From: Lonsdalea iberica
GTDB lineage: Bacteria > Pseudomonadota > Gammaproteobacteria > Enterobacterales > Enterobacteriaceae
Assembly: GCF_002111585.1 (NCBI RefSeq)
Contig: NZ_LUTP01000009.1
Coordinates: forward strand, 46,421-110,420
DNA: 64,000 bases
Direction: 5' to 3'
Shown: piece after piece, positions 21,126 to 31,649 of the stretch
How the letters are laid out: each line of letters opens with the position of its first letter
Position numbering within the stretch: the stretch's first letter is position 1
Program-made: the position numbers and the translations under genes
The notes under the pieces: generated by a model
What the model saw: the letters and a program-made list of their open reading frames with translations, nothing else
Database searches by the model: none
What the model was told of the DNA's origin: nothing

Positions 21126-21425
21126 CAACGATTATTACCTCTTGAGCGAATGTCTTATCGACTGACGATAGACCTTGTCAGCGGGAAAGATAATAGCGGT
21201 AAAAAAGCCAAGGTGCTGCATTTACTGCGGACCGAGTGGTGAGTCTTGATCGCACGCCTTGTGCCAAACAGGGCGTGCTCTCCCTAAGTTTTTATCGTTC
21301 CGTAGGCGCGCCCCGGCATGAAATGTGATAAAACAAAAATCGTGCGGCGCCGGGATAAAGAAGCGTCACGCCTATAATTCTATCACTGTTTTGCAAACAC
21401 TATTCTACAGACAGGGTCAACCACA

Positions 21426-24400
21426 ATGATCCCACAGATCACTCAGGCGCCTGGCCTCGTTCAGCCGGTGCTCGACTTTTTGGAAGCGTTAAAGCAACAC
21501 GGATTCACCGGCGATACCGCCACCCACTATGCAGACCGACTGACCATGGCGACCGACAACAGCATTTATCAACTGTTACCGGATGCCGTGGTTTTTCCTC
21601 GTTCGACCGCCGACGTAGCGCTGTTGGCGCGGTTGGCGGGCGAAGCGGCATTCTCATCACTTACGTTCACGCCGCGCGGCGGCGGCACCGGTACCAACGG
21701 ACAGGCCCTGAATCGGGGCATCGTGGTCGATATGTCGCGCTATATGAATCGGATTCTGGAAATCAATCCCGAGCAGGGGTGGGTACGTGTTGAAGCCGGC
21801 GTGATCAAAGACCAGCTTAACCAATATCTCAAACCGTTCGGCTATTTTTTTGCGCCGGAGCTGTCAACCAGCAACCGCGCCACACTGGGCGGGATGATTA
21901 ACACGGACGCTTCCGGTCAGGGCTCTCTGATGTACGGCAAAACGTCTGACCACGTACTCGGCGTGCGGGCCGTGCTATTGGGTGGCGAAATGCTGGACAC
22001 GCAGCCCATGCCGGTGACGCTGGCCGAACAACTGGCTGAGGAGCCGTCACCGGTCGGGCGGATATACCGCACGGTACTCAACCGCTGCCGCCAGCAGCGC
22101 CACCTCATCGTCGACAAGTTTCCCAAGCTGAATCGATTCCTCACCGGGTACGATTTGCGTCATGTCTTCAGCGACGACCTGCAGACTTTCGATCTGACGC
22201 GTATTTTGACCGGGTCGGAAGGATCACTGGCCTTCATCACGGAAGCCAAACTGGATATCACGCCGTTGCCGAAAATTCGGCGGCTAGTGAATATCAAGTA
22301 CGACTCATTCGATTCCGCGCTGCGCAACGCGCCGTTTTTGGTGGACGCGAAAGCCTTGTCCGTGGAGACGGTGGACTCCAACGTGCTGAATCTGGCGCGA
22401 GAGGATATCGTCTGGCATTCGGTCAGCGAACTGATTACCGACGTTTCTGGTCAGGAAATGCTGGGGCTGAATATCGTCGAATTTGCCGGGGATGATGAAG
22501 CGCTGATCGATGAGCGTGTCGGGTCATTGTGCCAGCGGCTTGACGCTCTGTTGGCGAAGCGGGAGAAAGGCGTGATCGGGTATCAGCTCTGCCACGACCT
22601 CGCGGGTATCGAGCGGATTTATGCCATGCGTAAAAAGGCGGTTGGTTTGCTGGGCAACAGCAAAGGGCAGGCCAAACCCATCCCGTTTGCCGAGGATACC
22701 TGTGTTCCTCCCCAGCATCTGGCGGACTACATTGCGGAGTTCCGCGCGCTGCTGGATAGCCATCATTTACGCTACGGCATGTTCGGCCATGTGGATGCCG
22801 GGGTACTGCACGTCCGTCCGGCGCTGGATATGTGCGATCCGCAGCAGGAGATGCTGATGAAGCAGCTGTCGGATCAGATTGTGGCGTTAACTGCCAAATA
22901 CGGCGGTCTACTCTGGGGAGAACATGGCAAGGGTTTTCGCGCCGAGTATAGCCCGGCCTTCTTCGGCCCGGAATTGTATGAGGAGCTGCGGCGCGTCAAA
23001 AGCGCCTTTGATCCGCAAAACCGTCTCAATCCCGGAAAAATCTGTACGCCCATCGATGTCGACACGCCGATGATGAAGGTCGATGCGGCGAAACGCGGGA
23101 CCTACGATCGCCGCATTCCACTGGCGGTTCGCACCTCTTTTCGCGGCGCGATGGAGTGTAACGGCAACGGTTTGTGTTTTAACTTCGATGCACGCAGCCC
23201 AATGTGTCCGTCGATGAAGGTGACCGGCAATCGCATCCATTCTCCCAAAGGCCGCGCGTCGCTGGTCCGCGAGTGGCTGCGGCTCTTGACGGAGCAGGGC
23301 GTGGATCCGCTGGCGCTGGAAAACAGTCTGTCGGAGCAGCGCATCAGTTTTCGCACCTTGGTGCAGAAGACACGCAATACCTGGCAGGCGCGCAAGGGCG
23401 ACTATGATTTTTCGCACGAAGTGAAAGAGGCGATGTCGGGCTGTCTGGCCTGTAAGGCCTGCTCGACGCAGTGCCCGATTAAAATCGACGTGCCGAGTTT
23501 CCGCTCGCGTTTCCTACAGCTTTACCACACGCGCTACCTGCGACCGGCGCGGGACTATCTGGTCGCGGGAGTGGAGAGCTATGCGCCGCTGATGGCGAGA
23601 GCGCCGAAAACCTTTAACTTTTTCCTCAAACAGCCGTGGGTCGGCGAGTTGAGCCGCAAATGTATCGGCATGGTCGATCTGCCGCTGTTATCCTCCCCGT
23701 CGTTGCGGCAACAGTTTGCGGGACATCCCGCGATGACGACCACGTTGGAACAACTGGAACAGCTGTCACCACAAGCGCGCGCCGACTATGTGCTGATTGT
23801 GCAGGATCCGTTCACCAGCTATTACGACGCGAAAGTCGTGGCGGATTTCGTCAAGCTGGTGGAAAAGCTGCATTTTAAACCGGTGCTGGTGCCGTTCTCG
23901 CCGAATGGTAAGGCGCAGCATATCAAAGGATTTCTGACTCGTTTCGCCCGGACCGCGAGTAAAACCGCGGACTTTCTCAACCGCGTGGCGGCTCTCGGGC
24001 TACCGATGGTCGGCGTCGATCCGGCGTTGGTGCTGTGTTATCGCGATGAATATCAGGAAGCGCTGGGAGACCGACGCGGCGACTTCAAGGTACAACTGGT
24101 GCACGAGTGGCTGGTGAGCGCCTTGCCGGACGGCACGGACAGAGGCGAGGCGGGAGAACCGTGGTATTTGTTTGGTCACTGTACGGAAGCGACCGCGCTG
24201 CCAACGAGCACTCAGCAATGGAGCCACATCTTCGCGCGATTCGGCGCTAAATTGGAAAATGTCAGCGTTGGTTGCTGTGGGATGGCCGGAACGTATGGAC
24301 ATGAAGCGCCCAACCTGGATAACTCTAAAAAGATCTATGCGCTGTCCTGGCAGCCTGCTTTGCAAAAATTGCCGCCACAGCGTTGTCTGACAACCGGATA

Positions 24401-24479
24401 TTCCTGTCGCAGTCAGATGAAACGGATAGAAGGGCGGTCCTTCAAACATCCGCTACAGGCATTGCTGGAGCTCGTATGA
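21426..24479 (+). CDS. ydiJ: FAD/Fe-S oxidoreductase YdiJ (D-2-hydroxyglutarate dehydrogenase type)
   Basis: 1017 aa (E. coli 1018). It contains an N-terminal FAD_binding_4 domain (about 45-280; TPRGGGTGTNGQ, LSTSNRATLGGMINTDASG) and an FAD-oxidase C-terminal domain with FGHVDAGVLHVRPALD and GEHGKGFRAEY. Then comes an Fe-S region with CNGNGLCFNFDARSPMCPS and the ferredoxin motif CLACKACSTQCPIKIDVP, followed by a C-terminal CCG domain (VGCCGMAGTYG). The E. coli protein oxidises D-2-hydroxyglutarate. AGGG lies 9 nt upstream. Its stop overlaps the menI start (ATGA). Confidence 0.93.
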   Translation: MIPQITQAPGLVQPVLDFLEALKQHGFTGDTATHYADRLTMATDNSIYQLLPDAVVFPRSTADVALLARLAGEAAFSSLTFTPRGGGTGTNGQALNRGIVVDMSRYMNRILEINPEQGWVRVEAGVIKDQLNQYLKPFGYFFAPELSTSNRATLGGMINTDASGQGSLMYGKTSDHVLGVRAVLLGGEMLDTQPMPVTLAEQLAEEPSPVGRIYRTVLNRCRQQRHLIVDKFPKLNRFLTGYDLRHVFSDDLQTFDLTRILTGSEGSLAFITEAKLDITPLPKIRRLVNIKYDSFDSALRNAPFLVDAKALSVETVDSNVLNLAREDIVWHSVSELITDVSGQEMLGLNIVEFAGDDEALIDERVGSLCQRLDALLAKREKGVIGYQLCHDLAGIERIYAMRKKAVGLLGNSKGQAKPIPFAEDTCVPPQHLADYIAEFRALLDSHHLRYGMFGHVDAGVLHVRPALDMCDPQQEMLMKQLSDQIVALTAKYGGLLWGEHGKGFRAEYSPAFFGPELYEELRRVKSAFDPQNRLNPGKICTPIDVDTPMMKVDAAKRGTYDRRIPLAVRTSFRGAMECNGNGLCFNFDARSPMCPSMKVTGNRIHSPKGRASLVREWLRLLTEQGVDPLALENSLSEQRISFRTLVQKTRNTWQARKGDYDFSHEVKEAMSGCLACKACSTQCPIKIDVPSFRSRFLQLYHTRYLRPARDYLVAGVESYAPLMARAPKTFNFFLKQPWVGELSRKCIGMVDLPLLSSPSLRQQFAGHPAMTTTLEQLEQLSPQARADYVLIVQDPFTSYYDAKVVADFVKLVEKLHFKPVLVPFSPNGKAQHIKGFLTRFARTASKTADFLNRVAALGLPMVGVDPALVLCYRDEYQEALGDRRGDFKVQLVHEWLVSALPDGTDRGEAGEPWYLFGHCTEATALPTSTQQWSHIFARFGAKLENVSVGCCGMAGTYGHEAPNLDNSKKIYALSWQPALQKLPPQRCLTTGYSCRSQMKRIEGRSFKHPLQALLELV

Positions 24480-24901
24480 GATTGTGGAAACGAGAGTGCG
24501 AGCTGGAACAGCTTAATCAGCGGGCGGCCCACTGCATGGTGGGTCATCTCGGTATTCGGTTTACCCGCATGACCGACGATACGCTGGAAGGGGTCATGCC
24601 GGTGGATGAACGGACGCGGCAACCGTTCGGTCGACTGCATGGCGGGGCGTCCGTCACGCTGGCGGAATCATTGGGATCCGTCGCGGGCTATCTGTGCTCG
24701 CAGGACGATCAGCAGGTGGTGGGGGTGGAAATTAACGCCAATCACCTGCGGGGCGTCGGCGAAGGCGAAGTTCGAGGCGTCTGCCGCGCGTTGTATGTTG
24801 GTCGACGGCATCAGGTGTGGCAAATCGACATCTACGATACCGACAGTCGCCTGTGTTGCACCTCGCGTCTGACGACGGCGGTCATCACACCCGATGGATA
24901 A
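24476..24901 (+). CDS. menI: 1,4-dihydroxy-2-naphthoyl-CoA hydrolase MenI (YdiI)
   Basis: 141-aa hotdog-fold thioesterase of the menaquinone pathway that releases DHNA from its CoA ester. Typical PaaI/4HBT-II motifs: MPVDERTRQPFGRLHGGASVTLAES (catalytic Glu in the AES) and VGVEINANHLRGV. The start was taken at the ATG at 24476, overlapping the ydiJ stop, because E. coli MenI begins the same way (M-WKR). The upstream extension lies inside ydiJ. Same gene pair as E. coli ydiJ-ydiI. Confidence 0.93.
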   Translation: MRLWKRECELEQLNQRAAHCMVGHLGIRFTRMTDDTLEGVMPVDERTRQPFGRLHGGASVTLAESLGSVAGYLCSQDDQQVVGVEINANHLRGVGEGEVRGVCRALYVGRRHQVWQIDIYDTDSRLCCTSRLTTAVITPDG

Positions 24902-24916
24902 CGCTTAGCGTTCGCC

Positions 24917-25318
24917 TCAGGGCATAAACGCGACGCGTTGCGCGAAGTCGGCTTGGAATGCCGTGACCTTTTGCCAGCAGCCTTGTTGGCTGAACTGATT
25001 GCAGATTAGCTGTAGCGTCTGTCGGCCGAAGTGGTAGCTCTGCAGGCGGCACAGATGGCAGCGTCGCGGATTGTTAATTTCTCGAATGAGCCGATGGTGC
25101 ATTTTGATTAGCGCCAGCAGATAGCTGTCGTCGTCGCCGTAACGTTGGCTCAGCTCCACCATCCTCATACCGGACAGATAGTAACTGCGCACGTGGGTGA
25201 TATCGCTATCGGGATTATCCAGATTCACTTCTGCCATATACATGTCCATCGTGGCGTCACGCAATGTCGCACGATAGTCATCGATATGGGATTGCAGCCA
25301 GGCATTGAAAGGAAACAT
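24917..25318 (-). CDS. Small uncharacterised CxxC protein under a Fur box
   Basis: 133 aa, not recognised. It is alpha-helical by appearance, with no signal peptide or membrane segment, and has a CHLC pair (RRCHLCRLQ, about residue 95-98) plus two more Cys and several His near the C-terminus (HFGRQTLQLICNQF, GCWQ). These could hold a metal. A 17-bp near-perfect Fur palindrome lies 20 bp upstream of the ATG, so it should be induced by iron limitation. It sits between menI and the suf operon, itself an iron-stress system, on the opposite strand. A role in iron or Fe-S stress is inference from regulation and position only. Confidence 0.75.
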   Translation of the reverse strand: MFPFNAWLQSHIDDYRATLRDATMDMYMAEVNLDNPDSDITHVRSYYLSGMRMVELSQRYGDDDSYLLALIKMHHRLIREINNPRRCHLCRLQSYHFGRQTLQLICNQFSQQGCWQKVTAFQADFAQRVAFMP

Positions 25319-25337
25319 GGGGTCAATCCTTTGTTAA

Positions 25338-25354
25338 ATGATAATCGTTATCAT
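25338..25354 (-). promoter_or_regulatory. Fur box upstream of the CxxC protein gene
   Basis: ATGATAA-TCG-TTATCAT, a perfect 7-3-7 palindrome that closely fits the core of the Fur consensus GATAATGATAATCATTATC. It ends 20 bp before the gene starting at 25318, where it would block RNA polymerase when iron is plentiful. Confidence 0.85.
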
Positions 25355-25636
25355 ATTTTCCCTCAAAGTCACATGCAACGGTTGAGATGTAAATAGCAGC
25401 AAAAAGCCTAAAACTGGGGGAAAATATCTGCTGGTTCCTCCTGTTTATAAAATAGGTTCCAGCGATAGATGTTATACTTATGATAATAAAATGTTGAATA
25501 ATCCACCGGCGCGAACACTTCAGTTCCAATTATTTTTCTTTTATTTCATGCGGTTAGAGTGAGCGGCGACCCGTGAATCGGCCCCGGACGTTTTCGGGGA
25601 GGTTAAAAAAACCGGTGTTTCGGGCCGGAGTGCCCT

Positions 25637-25662
25637 ATAGCCCTAGAAATCACGAGGTTGAA
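25637..25662 (+). promoter_or_regulatory. IscR type-2 binding site upstream of sufA
   Basis: The 26 bp starting ATAGCCCTAG and ending CGAGGTTGAA match both conserved outer blocks of the E. coli type-2 IscR motif AWARCCCYTSnGTTTGMnGKKKTKWA almost completely. The match fails mainly in the central GTTTG. It lies 75-100 bp before sufA, where apo-IscR activates suf in E. coli. A weaker Fur-like AT-rich repeat follows (25671-25690). Confidence 0.65.
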
Positions 25663-25737
25663 GCCCCCTCACTATTATCACTACCATTAGGGCAGATCCG
25701 CTGAAAGCGGAAAATTTAGAGAGACGAGGTAATTCCC

Positions 25738-26109
25738 ATGCAATCGCAAAATGTAGAGACATTTTCACTGGATGAAAATGTCTGGCAGGGACTCACGCTG
25801 ACTGAAAGCGCAGCCGCCCATATTGTTCGACTAATGCAACAGGACCCCGAAGTTCAGGGGCTACGACTGAGTGTGAAGCAGTCTGGGTGTGCGGGCTTTG
25901 GTTACGTGTTGGATATGATCAAACAGCCTGATGCTGACGAGCAAGTGTTTCAGCGCGACGGCGCCCGTCTTTACGTTCCTCTCAAGGCGATGCCTTTTAT
26001 CGACGGCACTGAAGTGGACTATGTCCATGAAGGCTTGAATCAGGTGTTTAAATTCAACAACCCTAAAGCTCAACACGCCTGCGGGTGTGGTGAGAGCTTT
26101 GGGCTCTAA
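25738..26109 (+). CDS. sufA: Fe-S cluster carrier SufA
   Basis: A-type Fe-S carrier, 123 aa (E. coli 122). The three cluster-binding Cys are present: Cys51 in [13 protein letters not shown], and Cys115 and Cys117 in the C-terminal CGCGESFG. It receives clusters from SufBCD and passes them to apoproteins. First gene of sufABCDSE, 14 nt before sufB. It contains the typical [12 protein letters not shown] segment. Confidence 0.96.
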   Translation: MQSQNVETFSLDENVWQGLTLTESAAAHIVRLMQQDPEVQGLRLSVKQSGCAGFGYVLDMIKQPDADEQVFQRDGARLYVPLKAMPFIDGTEVDYVHEGLNQVFKFNNPKAQHACGCGESFGL

Positions 26110-26123
26110 GCGGCGACACTATT

Positions 26124-27635
26124 ATGGCGCGTAGTAACGTAGATGTATCCGATGATGTACAGATCTGGCTCGGCGACGGCCGCTACAAAGAGGGCTTCTT
26201 CACCGAACTGGCGACGGATGAGCTGGCCAGGGGTATCAATGAACAAGTGGTGCGTGCGATTTCCGCCAAGCGAAACGAACCTGAGTGGATGCTTGAGTTT
26301 CGTCTCAACGCCTTCCGAGCGTGGCTGGAAATGGAAGAACCGCACTGGCTGAAGGCGCATTACGACAAGCTTGATTATCAGGACTACAGCTATTATTCCG
26401 CGCCATCCTGCGGCCAATGCGACGACACCTGCGGGTCGCAGCCCGGCGCGGTGCAGCAGTCCGGTGAAGACGGCGCCAGCACGTTGCACGAACAGAATTA
26501 CCTGACGACCGAGGTCGAAAAGGCGTTCGAGCAGCTTGGTGTGCCGGTACGTGAAGGTAAAGAGGTGGCCGTGGATGCGATCTTCGACTCCGTATCCGTC
26601 GCCACGACCTATCGTCATGAGCTGGCTAAACATGGCGTGATTTTCTGTTCGTTCAGCGAAGCGATTCAGGAACATCCGGAGCTGGTGCGCAAATATTTGG
26701 GCACCGTGGTGCCATCCAACGATAACTTCTTTGCCGCGTTGAACGCCGCTGTGGCTTCCGACGGCACGTTCGTCTACATCCCGAAAGGGGTACGCTGTCC
26801 GATGGAGCTGTCGACCTATTTCCGCATCAATGCCGCCAAAACCGGTCAGTTTGAACGTACCATCCTAATCGCGGACGATGACAGCTACGTCAGCTATATC
26901 GAAGGGTGTTCAGCCCCGGTGCGTGACAGCTATCAGCTGCATGCCGCCGTCGTGGAAGTGATCATTAATAACCGAGCGGAAGTGAAGTATTCCACGGTCC
27001 AGAACTGGTTCGCGGGTAAAGACAGCGAAGGCGGGATTCTGAACTTTGTGACCAAGCGCGCGCTGTGCGCTGGGGAAAGTTCGAAAATGTCCTGGACGCA
27101 GTCTGAGACAGGCTCCGCCATCACCTGGAAATATCCCAGCGTGGTGCTGCGCGGAGACAACTCGGTCGGCGAGTTCTTCTCTGTGGCGCTGACCAGCGGC
27201 CATCAGCAGGCGGATACCGGCACCAAGATGATCCACATTGGGAAAAACACGCGGTCCACCATTATTTCGAAAGGGATTTCGGCGGGCAGCAGCGAGAACA
27301 CCTATCGTGGATTGGTAAAAATTATGCCGACCGCGACGAACGCCCGTAACTTCACCCAGTGCGACTCAATGTTGATCGGTAGCGAGTGCGGCGCGCACAC
27401 ATTTCCTTACGTGGAAGTAAAAAACAATACGGCGCAGCTGGAGCACGAAGCAACGACGTCTCGAATCGGTGAAGACCAGCTGTTCTACTGTTTGCAGCGC
27501 GGTATCAGCGAAGACGATGCGATTTCAATGATCGTGAACGGGTTCTGCAAGGATGTCTTCTCCGAACTGCCGCTGGAGTTTGCGGTGGAAGCCCAGAAGC
27601 TCCTGGCCATAAGCCTTGAGCACAGCGTGGGCTAA
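26124..27635 (+). CDS. sufB: Fe-S cluster assembly scaffold SufB
   Basis: 503 aa (E. coli 495). Right-handed beta-helix scaffold on which clusters form in the SufBC2D complex. Core motifs include [47 protein letters not shown] and the C-terminal [29 protein letters not shown] Cys-rich N-terminal insertion ([11 protein letters not shown], about residues 95-105) is visible; I do not know its role. Then a 93-nt gap before sufC containing small inverted repeats. Confidence 0.96.
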   Translation: MARSNVDVSDDVQIWLGDGRYKEGFFTELATDELARGINEQVVRAISAKRNEPEWMLEFRLNAFRAWLEMEEPHWLKAHYDKLDYQDYSYYSAPSCGQCDDTCGSQPGAVQQSGEDGASTLHEQNYLTTEVEKAFEQLGVPVREGKEVAVDAIFDSVSVATTYRHELAKHGVIFCSFSEAIQEHPELVRKYLGTVVPSNDNFFAALNAAVASDGTFVYIPKGVRCPMELSTYFRINAAKTGQFERTILIADDDSYVSYIEGCSAPVRDSYQLHAAVVEVIINNRAEVKYSTVQNWFAGKDSEGGILNFVTKRALCAGESSKMSWTQSETGSAITWKYPSVVLRGDNSVGEFFSVALTSGHQQADTGTKMIHIGKNTRSTIISKGISAGSSENTYRGLVKIMPTATNARNFTQCDSMLIGSECGAHTFPYVEVKNNTAQLEHEATTSRIGEDQLFYCLQRGISEDDAISMIVNGFCKDVFSELPLEFAVEAQKLLAISLEHSVG

Positions 27636-27728
27636 TAGCTGTGAAAGTGACAATGTCACCTATTGAACACACGCACTCCGGTGCCTATAAGACGAGCGCC
27701 TGCGGCAAAGGCGTCTGAAGGATAAAGT

Positions 27729-28475
27729 ATGTTGAATATTGAAAATTTAAGAGTCAGTGTCGAAGAAAAAGAAATTATCAAAGGGCTGAATCTTCAAATC
27801 AAACCTGGCGAAGTCCATGCCATCATGGGGCCGAACGGCTCCGGTAAAAGCACGTTGTCCGCCACGTTGGCTGGGCGCGAAGATTACGAAGTGACTTCCG
27901 GTTCCGTCACGTTTAAAGGTAAAGATTTGCTCGAACTGTCGCCGGAAGATCGCGCAGGCGAAGGCATTTTCATGGCGTTCCAGTACCCGGTTGAAATCCC
28001 GGGCGTCAGCAACCAGTTCTTTTTACAGACCGCGGTCAACGCCGTTCGTCAATATCGCCAGCAGGAGCTGCTAGATCGCTTCGATTTTGAAGACTTTATC
28101 GAAGAAAAGATTAAGCTGCTGAACATGCCGGCGGACCTGCTGACCCGCTCGGTCAACGTGGGTTTCTCCGGCGGTGAGAAGAAACGTAACGATATCCTGC
28201 AGATGGCTGCGTTGGAACCCGACCTGTGCATCTTGGATGAAACCGACTCCGGTCTGGATATTGATGCGCTGAAAATCGTGTCTAACGGCGTCAACACGCT
28301 GCGTAACGAAAAGCGCTCGTTCATCATCGTCACCCACTACCAGCGAATTCTGGACTATATCAAGCCGGACTTCGTTCACGTGCTGTATCAGGGCCGCATT
28401 GTAAAATCCGGCGACTTCAGTTTGGTTAAACAGTTGGAGGAGCAGGGCTATGGCTGGCTTACCGACCAACAGTAA
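27729..28475 (+). CDS. sufC: Fe-S assembly ATPase SufC
   Basis: 248-aa soluble ABC-type ATPase that drives conformational changes in SufBD. Walker A GPNGSGKSTLS (about residues 35-45), signature FSGGEKKRNDILQMA, Walker B LCILDETDSGLDID and H-loop VTHYQRIL are all present. AAGGATAAAGT precedes the ATG. Its last 26 nt overlap the start of sufD, so the two are probably translationally coupled. Confidence 0.97.
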   Translation: MLNIENLRVSVEEKEIIKGLNLQIKPGEVHAIMGPNGSGKSTLSATLAGREDYEVTSGSVTFKGKDLLELSPEDRAGEGIFMAFQYPVEIPGVSNQFFLQTAVNAVRQYRQQELLDRFDFEDFIEEKIKLLNMPADLLTRSVNVGFSGGEKKRNDILQMAALEPDLCILDETDSGLDIDALKIVSNGVNTLRNEKRSFIIVTHYQRILDYIKPDFVHVLYQGRIVKSGDFSLVKQLEEQGYGWLTDQQ

Positions 28476-29742
28476 TACGAAAGCGTCGCAGGCGCTGCAG
28501 CAGTGGCAGCGGTTGTTCGACAGCGCCGGAGCGCGTTCTGAAGAAGCGGGCGAACACTGGCAGCAGGTGTTGCAGCTGGGCGTGCCAAACCGCCGTCAGG
28601 AGCACTGGAAATACACGCCGCTGGACGGCTTGCTCAGCCATGAATTTACCGAACCCGCCGCGCGGACGGTAAATGCGGTGCAGCGCGATGCGCTGTCACT
28701 GCCGCTGGATGCGTGGCGCATGGTGTTCGTCGATGGACGCCTGAGTCCTGAGCTCAGCGACGCCGACTTGGGGCCTTACCAGGTGGAAGTAGCCGCATCC
28801 CCCGCGTCGCTGCCGATGGCCGCACCGATTCAGCCGGATGTCTTTTTGCATCTTACCGAGAGTCTGGCCGCCGAGCGCACGCAGATTCGTCTTGCCGCTG
28901 GCGTACAGGCCGAAAAGCCGCTGTATCTGCTGCATATCAGCTCCGGGGACGGCGCGGTACTGAACACGGTTCACCATCGTCACGATCTGCAGGTCGGCGC
29001 GAACGCCGCCGCCACGGTGGTTGAACACTATGTCAGTCTGGATGAGAGCGCACATTTCAGCGGTGCTCGTCTGACCGTCGACGCGGGTGAAAACTGCGAC
29101 GTGACGCATTATAAGCTGGCGTTCGAAGCGGCGGCGGGTTACCACTTCGCCCATAATGATGTGCGGATGGCGCGCGCTGCGCGCGTTTCCAGCCACAGTT
29201 TCCTGTTGGGGGCGGGGCTGACCCGACATCAGACCAGCGCGCAGATGAACGGCGAAGGGGCCAATCTGACCATCAATAGCCTGATCCTGCCGCGTGGCAG
29301 CGAGGTTTGCGATACGCGAACCTATCTGGAACATAATCAGGGCAATGGCGAAAGTCGTCAGTTGCATAAAACGATCGTCCGCGATCGCGCCAAGGCGGTC
29401 TTCAATGGCATGATCAAGGTGGCGCCTCATGCGCTGAAAACCGATGGTAAGATGACCAACAACAACCTGCTGTTGGGCCGTCTGGCGGAAGTCGACACCA
29501 AGCCGCAGTTGGAAATCTACGCCGACGACGTCAAATGCAGCCATGGCGCGACGGTCGGCCGTATCGATGAAGAGCAGCTGTTTTACCTGCGCGCCCGCGG
29601 CATCAGTGGTGAAGACGCGCAACAAATGATCATCTTCGCTTTTGCCGCCGAACTGACGGAAGCGATCTCTGACGACGCCCTGCGCGACGTCGTGATCAAA
29701 CGCATAGCGGAACGCCTCATCGGCGCCGCGGGAGGTCAGTAA
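28450..29742 (+). CDS. sufD: Fe-S assembly protein SufD
   Basis: 430 aa (E. coli 423). Beta-helix partner of SufB in SufBC2D, needed for iron acquisition into the scaffold. The C-terminal half has [30 protein letters not shown] and [14 protein letters not shown], hallmark of SufD. Begins inside sufC with GGAGG upstream, and its stop overlaps the sufS start by 1 nt. Confidence 0.96.
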   Translation: MAGLPTNSNTKASQALQQWQRLFDSAGARSEEAGEHWQQVLQLGVPNRRQEHWKYTPLDGLLSHEFTEPAARTVNAVQRDALSLPLDAWRMVFVDGRLSPELSDADLGPYQVEVAASPASLPMAAPIQPDVFLHLTESLAAERTQIRLAAGVQAEKPLYLLHISSGDGAVLNTVHHRHDLQVGANAAATVVEHYVSLDESAHFSGARLTVDAGENCDVTHYKLAFEAAAGYHFAHNDVRMARAARVSSHSFLLGAGLTRHQTSAQMNGEGANLTINSLILPRGSEVCDTRTYLEHNQGNGESRQLHKTIVRDRAKAVFNGMIKVAPHALKTDGKMTNNNLLLGRLAEVDTKPQLEIYADDVKCSHGATVGRIDEEQLFYLRARGISGEDAQQMIIFAFAAELTEAISDDALRDVVIKRIAERLIGAAGGQ

Positions 29743-30968
29743 TGAGTGATTACCCGATAGAACGCGTCCGGGCAGATTTCCCCGTCCTGAAACAGGAAGT
29801 CAACGGTCAGTCGCTGGTCTATCTGGACAGCGCGGCCAGTTCGCAAAAGCCGCAGTCGGTCATCGACCGTGAGCTGGATTTTTATCGCAACGAATATGCC
29901 GCGGTTCACCGCGGCATTCACACGTTAAGCGCCCGGGCGACAACGGCGATGGAAGATGTGCGTACATTGACGGCGTCATTCATTAACGCGGAGTCTGCGG
30001 AAGAGATCGTATTCGTACGCGGTACCACAGAAGCAATCAACCTGGTCGCCAACAGCTACGGGCGGACCTTCATGCAGCCCGGCGACAACGTGGTGATTAC
30101 CGGCATGGAGCACCATGCGAACATCGTTCCCTGGCAGATGCTGGCCCAAACGCATGGTATCGAAATTCGCGTTGTACCATTGACGGCCGACGGTGAGTTG
30201 GATGTTGCTTTGTTGCCAGAATTGTTGGATGAACGGACTCGCTTAGTCTCTGTTACCCACATTTCGAACGTGCTGGGAACCGTCAACCCGGTGCAGGATA
30301 TCGTTCGCCTGGCTCATAGCGTCGGCGCGAAGGTGTTGCTGGACGGTGCGCAGGCGATCATGCATGAGCCTGTCGACGTTCAGGCGTTGAACTGTGACTT
30401 TTACGCATTCTCCGGCCATAAGATTTATGGTCCTTCGGGGATTGGCGTGTTGTATGCCAAACATGCGTTGTTACAGTCAATGCCGCCGTGGGAAGGCGGG
30501 GGCTCGATGATTCGCGAAGTTAGCCTCACCAAAGGAACGACTTACGCCGATGCGCCCTGGCGCTTCGAAGCGGGTTCTCCCAACACCGCTGGGATCATGG
30601 GATTAGGTGCTGCCTTGGATTACGTTTCTGCGATAGGACGCGAAGCGATCCACCGTTACGAAACCGACTTGATGCAGTATGCGGTATCCGCGCTCAAGAC
30701 GGTGCCGACGCTCATCATGTACGGTCCGGAACAGCGTCAAGGCGTGATTGCCTTCAACCTCGGTCAGCACCATGCCTACGACGTGGGGAGTTTCCTCGAT
30801 CAGTACGGCATCGCCATCCGAACCGGCCACCACTGCGCCATGCCGTTAATGGAACACTACGGGGTTTCCAGCATGTGCCGTGCGTCTTTGGCGGTTTATA
30901 CCCAGCGTGAAGATATCGACCGGCTGGTCGCCGGGCTACAACGTATTCATGGTTTATTAGGCGGTTAA
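29742..30968 (+). CDS. sufS: Cysteine desulfurase SufS
   Basis: 408-aa PLP-dependent type II cysteine desulfurase that takes sulfur from cysteine and hands it to SufE. The PLP Lys lies in [16 protein letters not shown] (about residue 226) and the persulfide Cys in [15 protein letters not shown] (about 365), matching E. coli Cys364. The ATG overlaps the sufD stop (TAATG). sufE follows after 19 nt. Confidence 0.97.
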   Translation: MSDYPIERVRADFPVLKQEVNGQSLVYLDSAASSQKPQSVIDRELDFYRNEYAAVHRGIHTLSARATTAMEDVRTLTASFINAESAEEIVFVRGTTEAINLVANSYGRTFMQPGDNVVITGMEHHANIVPWQMLAQTHGIEIRVVPLTADGELDVALLPELLDERTRLVSVTHISNVLGTVNPVQDIVRLAHSVGAKVLLDGAQAIMHEPVDVQALNCDFYAFSGHKIYGPSGIGVLYAKHALLQSMPPWEGGGSMIREVSLTKGTTYADAPWRFEAGSPNTAGIMGLGAALDYVSAIGREAIHRYETDLMQYAVSALKTVPTLIMYGPEQRQGVIAFNLGQHHAYDVGSFLDQYGIAIRTGHHCAMPLMEHYGVSSMCRASLAVYTQREDIDRLVAGLQRIHGLLGG

Positions 30969-30987
30969 GTTAACCGCGGAGGATATT

Positions 30988-31404
30988 ATGGCAAGTCTGC
31001 CGGAGCCGCAGAAACTGGTACGCAATTTTTCTCGCTGTCATAACTGGGAAGAAAAGTATCTTTACATCATGGAGCTGGGATCCCGTCTGGAGCCGCTAAG
31101 CGACGACCTGCGTCAGGAAGACAATCGCGTGAATGGCTGTCAGAGTCAGGTATGGATCGTGGTGACGCGGGATGAGCAGGGTCGAGTCGTGCTGCAGGGC
31201 GACAGTGACGCTGCTATCGTCAAAGGACTTATCGCCGTTGTTTTCAGCCTTTATCAGCAGCTGACGCCGCAGGATATCGTCTCGCTGGATGTCCGGCCGT
31301 TTTTCCAGGAGCTGGCGTTGACCCAGCATCTCACCCCTTCACGTTCGCAAGGGCTGGAAGCGATGCTGCGCTCGATTCGCAGCCGGGCCGCCGAGCTGGC
31401 CTGA
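30988..31404 (+). CDS. sufE: Sulfur-transfer protein SufE
   Basis: 138 aa (E. coli 138). Accepts persulfide from SufS on Cys51 ([11 protein letters not shown]) and delivers sulfur to SufB. Last gene of the suf operon; a hairpin with a T-rich tail follows at 31417. Confidence 0.96.
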   Translation: MASLPEPQKLVRNFSRCHNWEEKYLYIMELGSRLEPLSDDLRQEDNRVNGCQSQVWIVVTRDEQGRVVLQGDSDAAIVKGLIAVVFSLYQQLTPQDIVSLDVRPFFQELALTQHLTPSRSQGLEAMLRSIRSRAAELA

Positions 31405-31416
31405 TCGCTTCTCTTG

Positions 31417-31452
31417 AACGGCGTTAGCGCCATGCTGACGCCGTTGTTCTTC
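31417..31452 (+). terminator. Terminator of the suf operon
   Basis: AACGGCGT (31417-31424) pairs with ACGCCGTT (31438-31445), followed by the pyrimidine-rich GTTCTTCTCTTTC. Confidence 0.65.
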
Positions 31453-31649
31453 TCTTTCCCTTCATGCTTTAAGAGTTCGCCCGTGGATCTGCGGGGGATC
31501 TGCTCTTATTCTTAATATTAGCTTCGCAACGAACTGAATGTTAAACAATTCAATCGATAATAGTCGATTAAGCGGTCTATAGGGCTGTACGAGAGTTTCT
31601 TCCACCACCTTATAGATCACAATATTCAAGCCGTAAGGAAAGGGTACTG

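Noticed and set aside
27636..27728. Possible riboswitch or small RNA in the 93-nt sufB-sufC gap
   Set aside because: Only short imperfect inverted repeats are present; more likely an RNA processing or stability element than a folded sensor.
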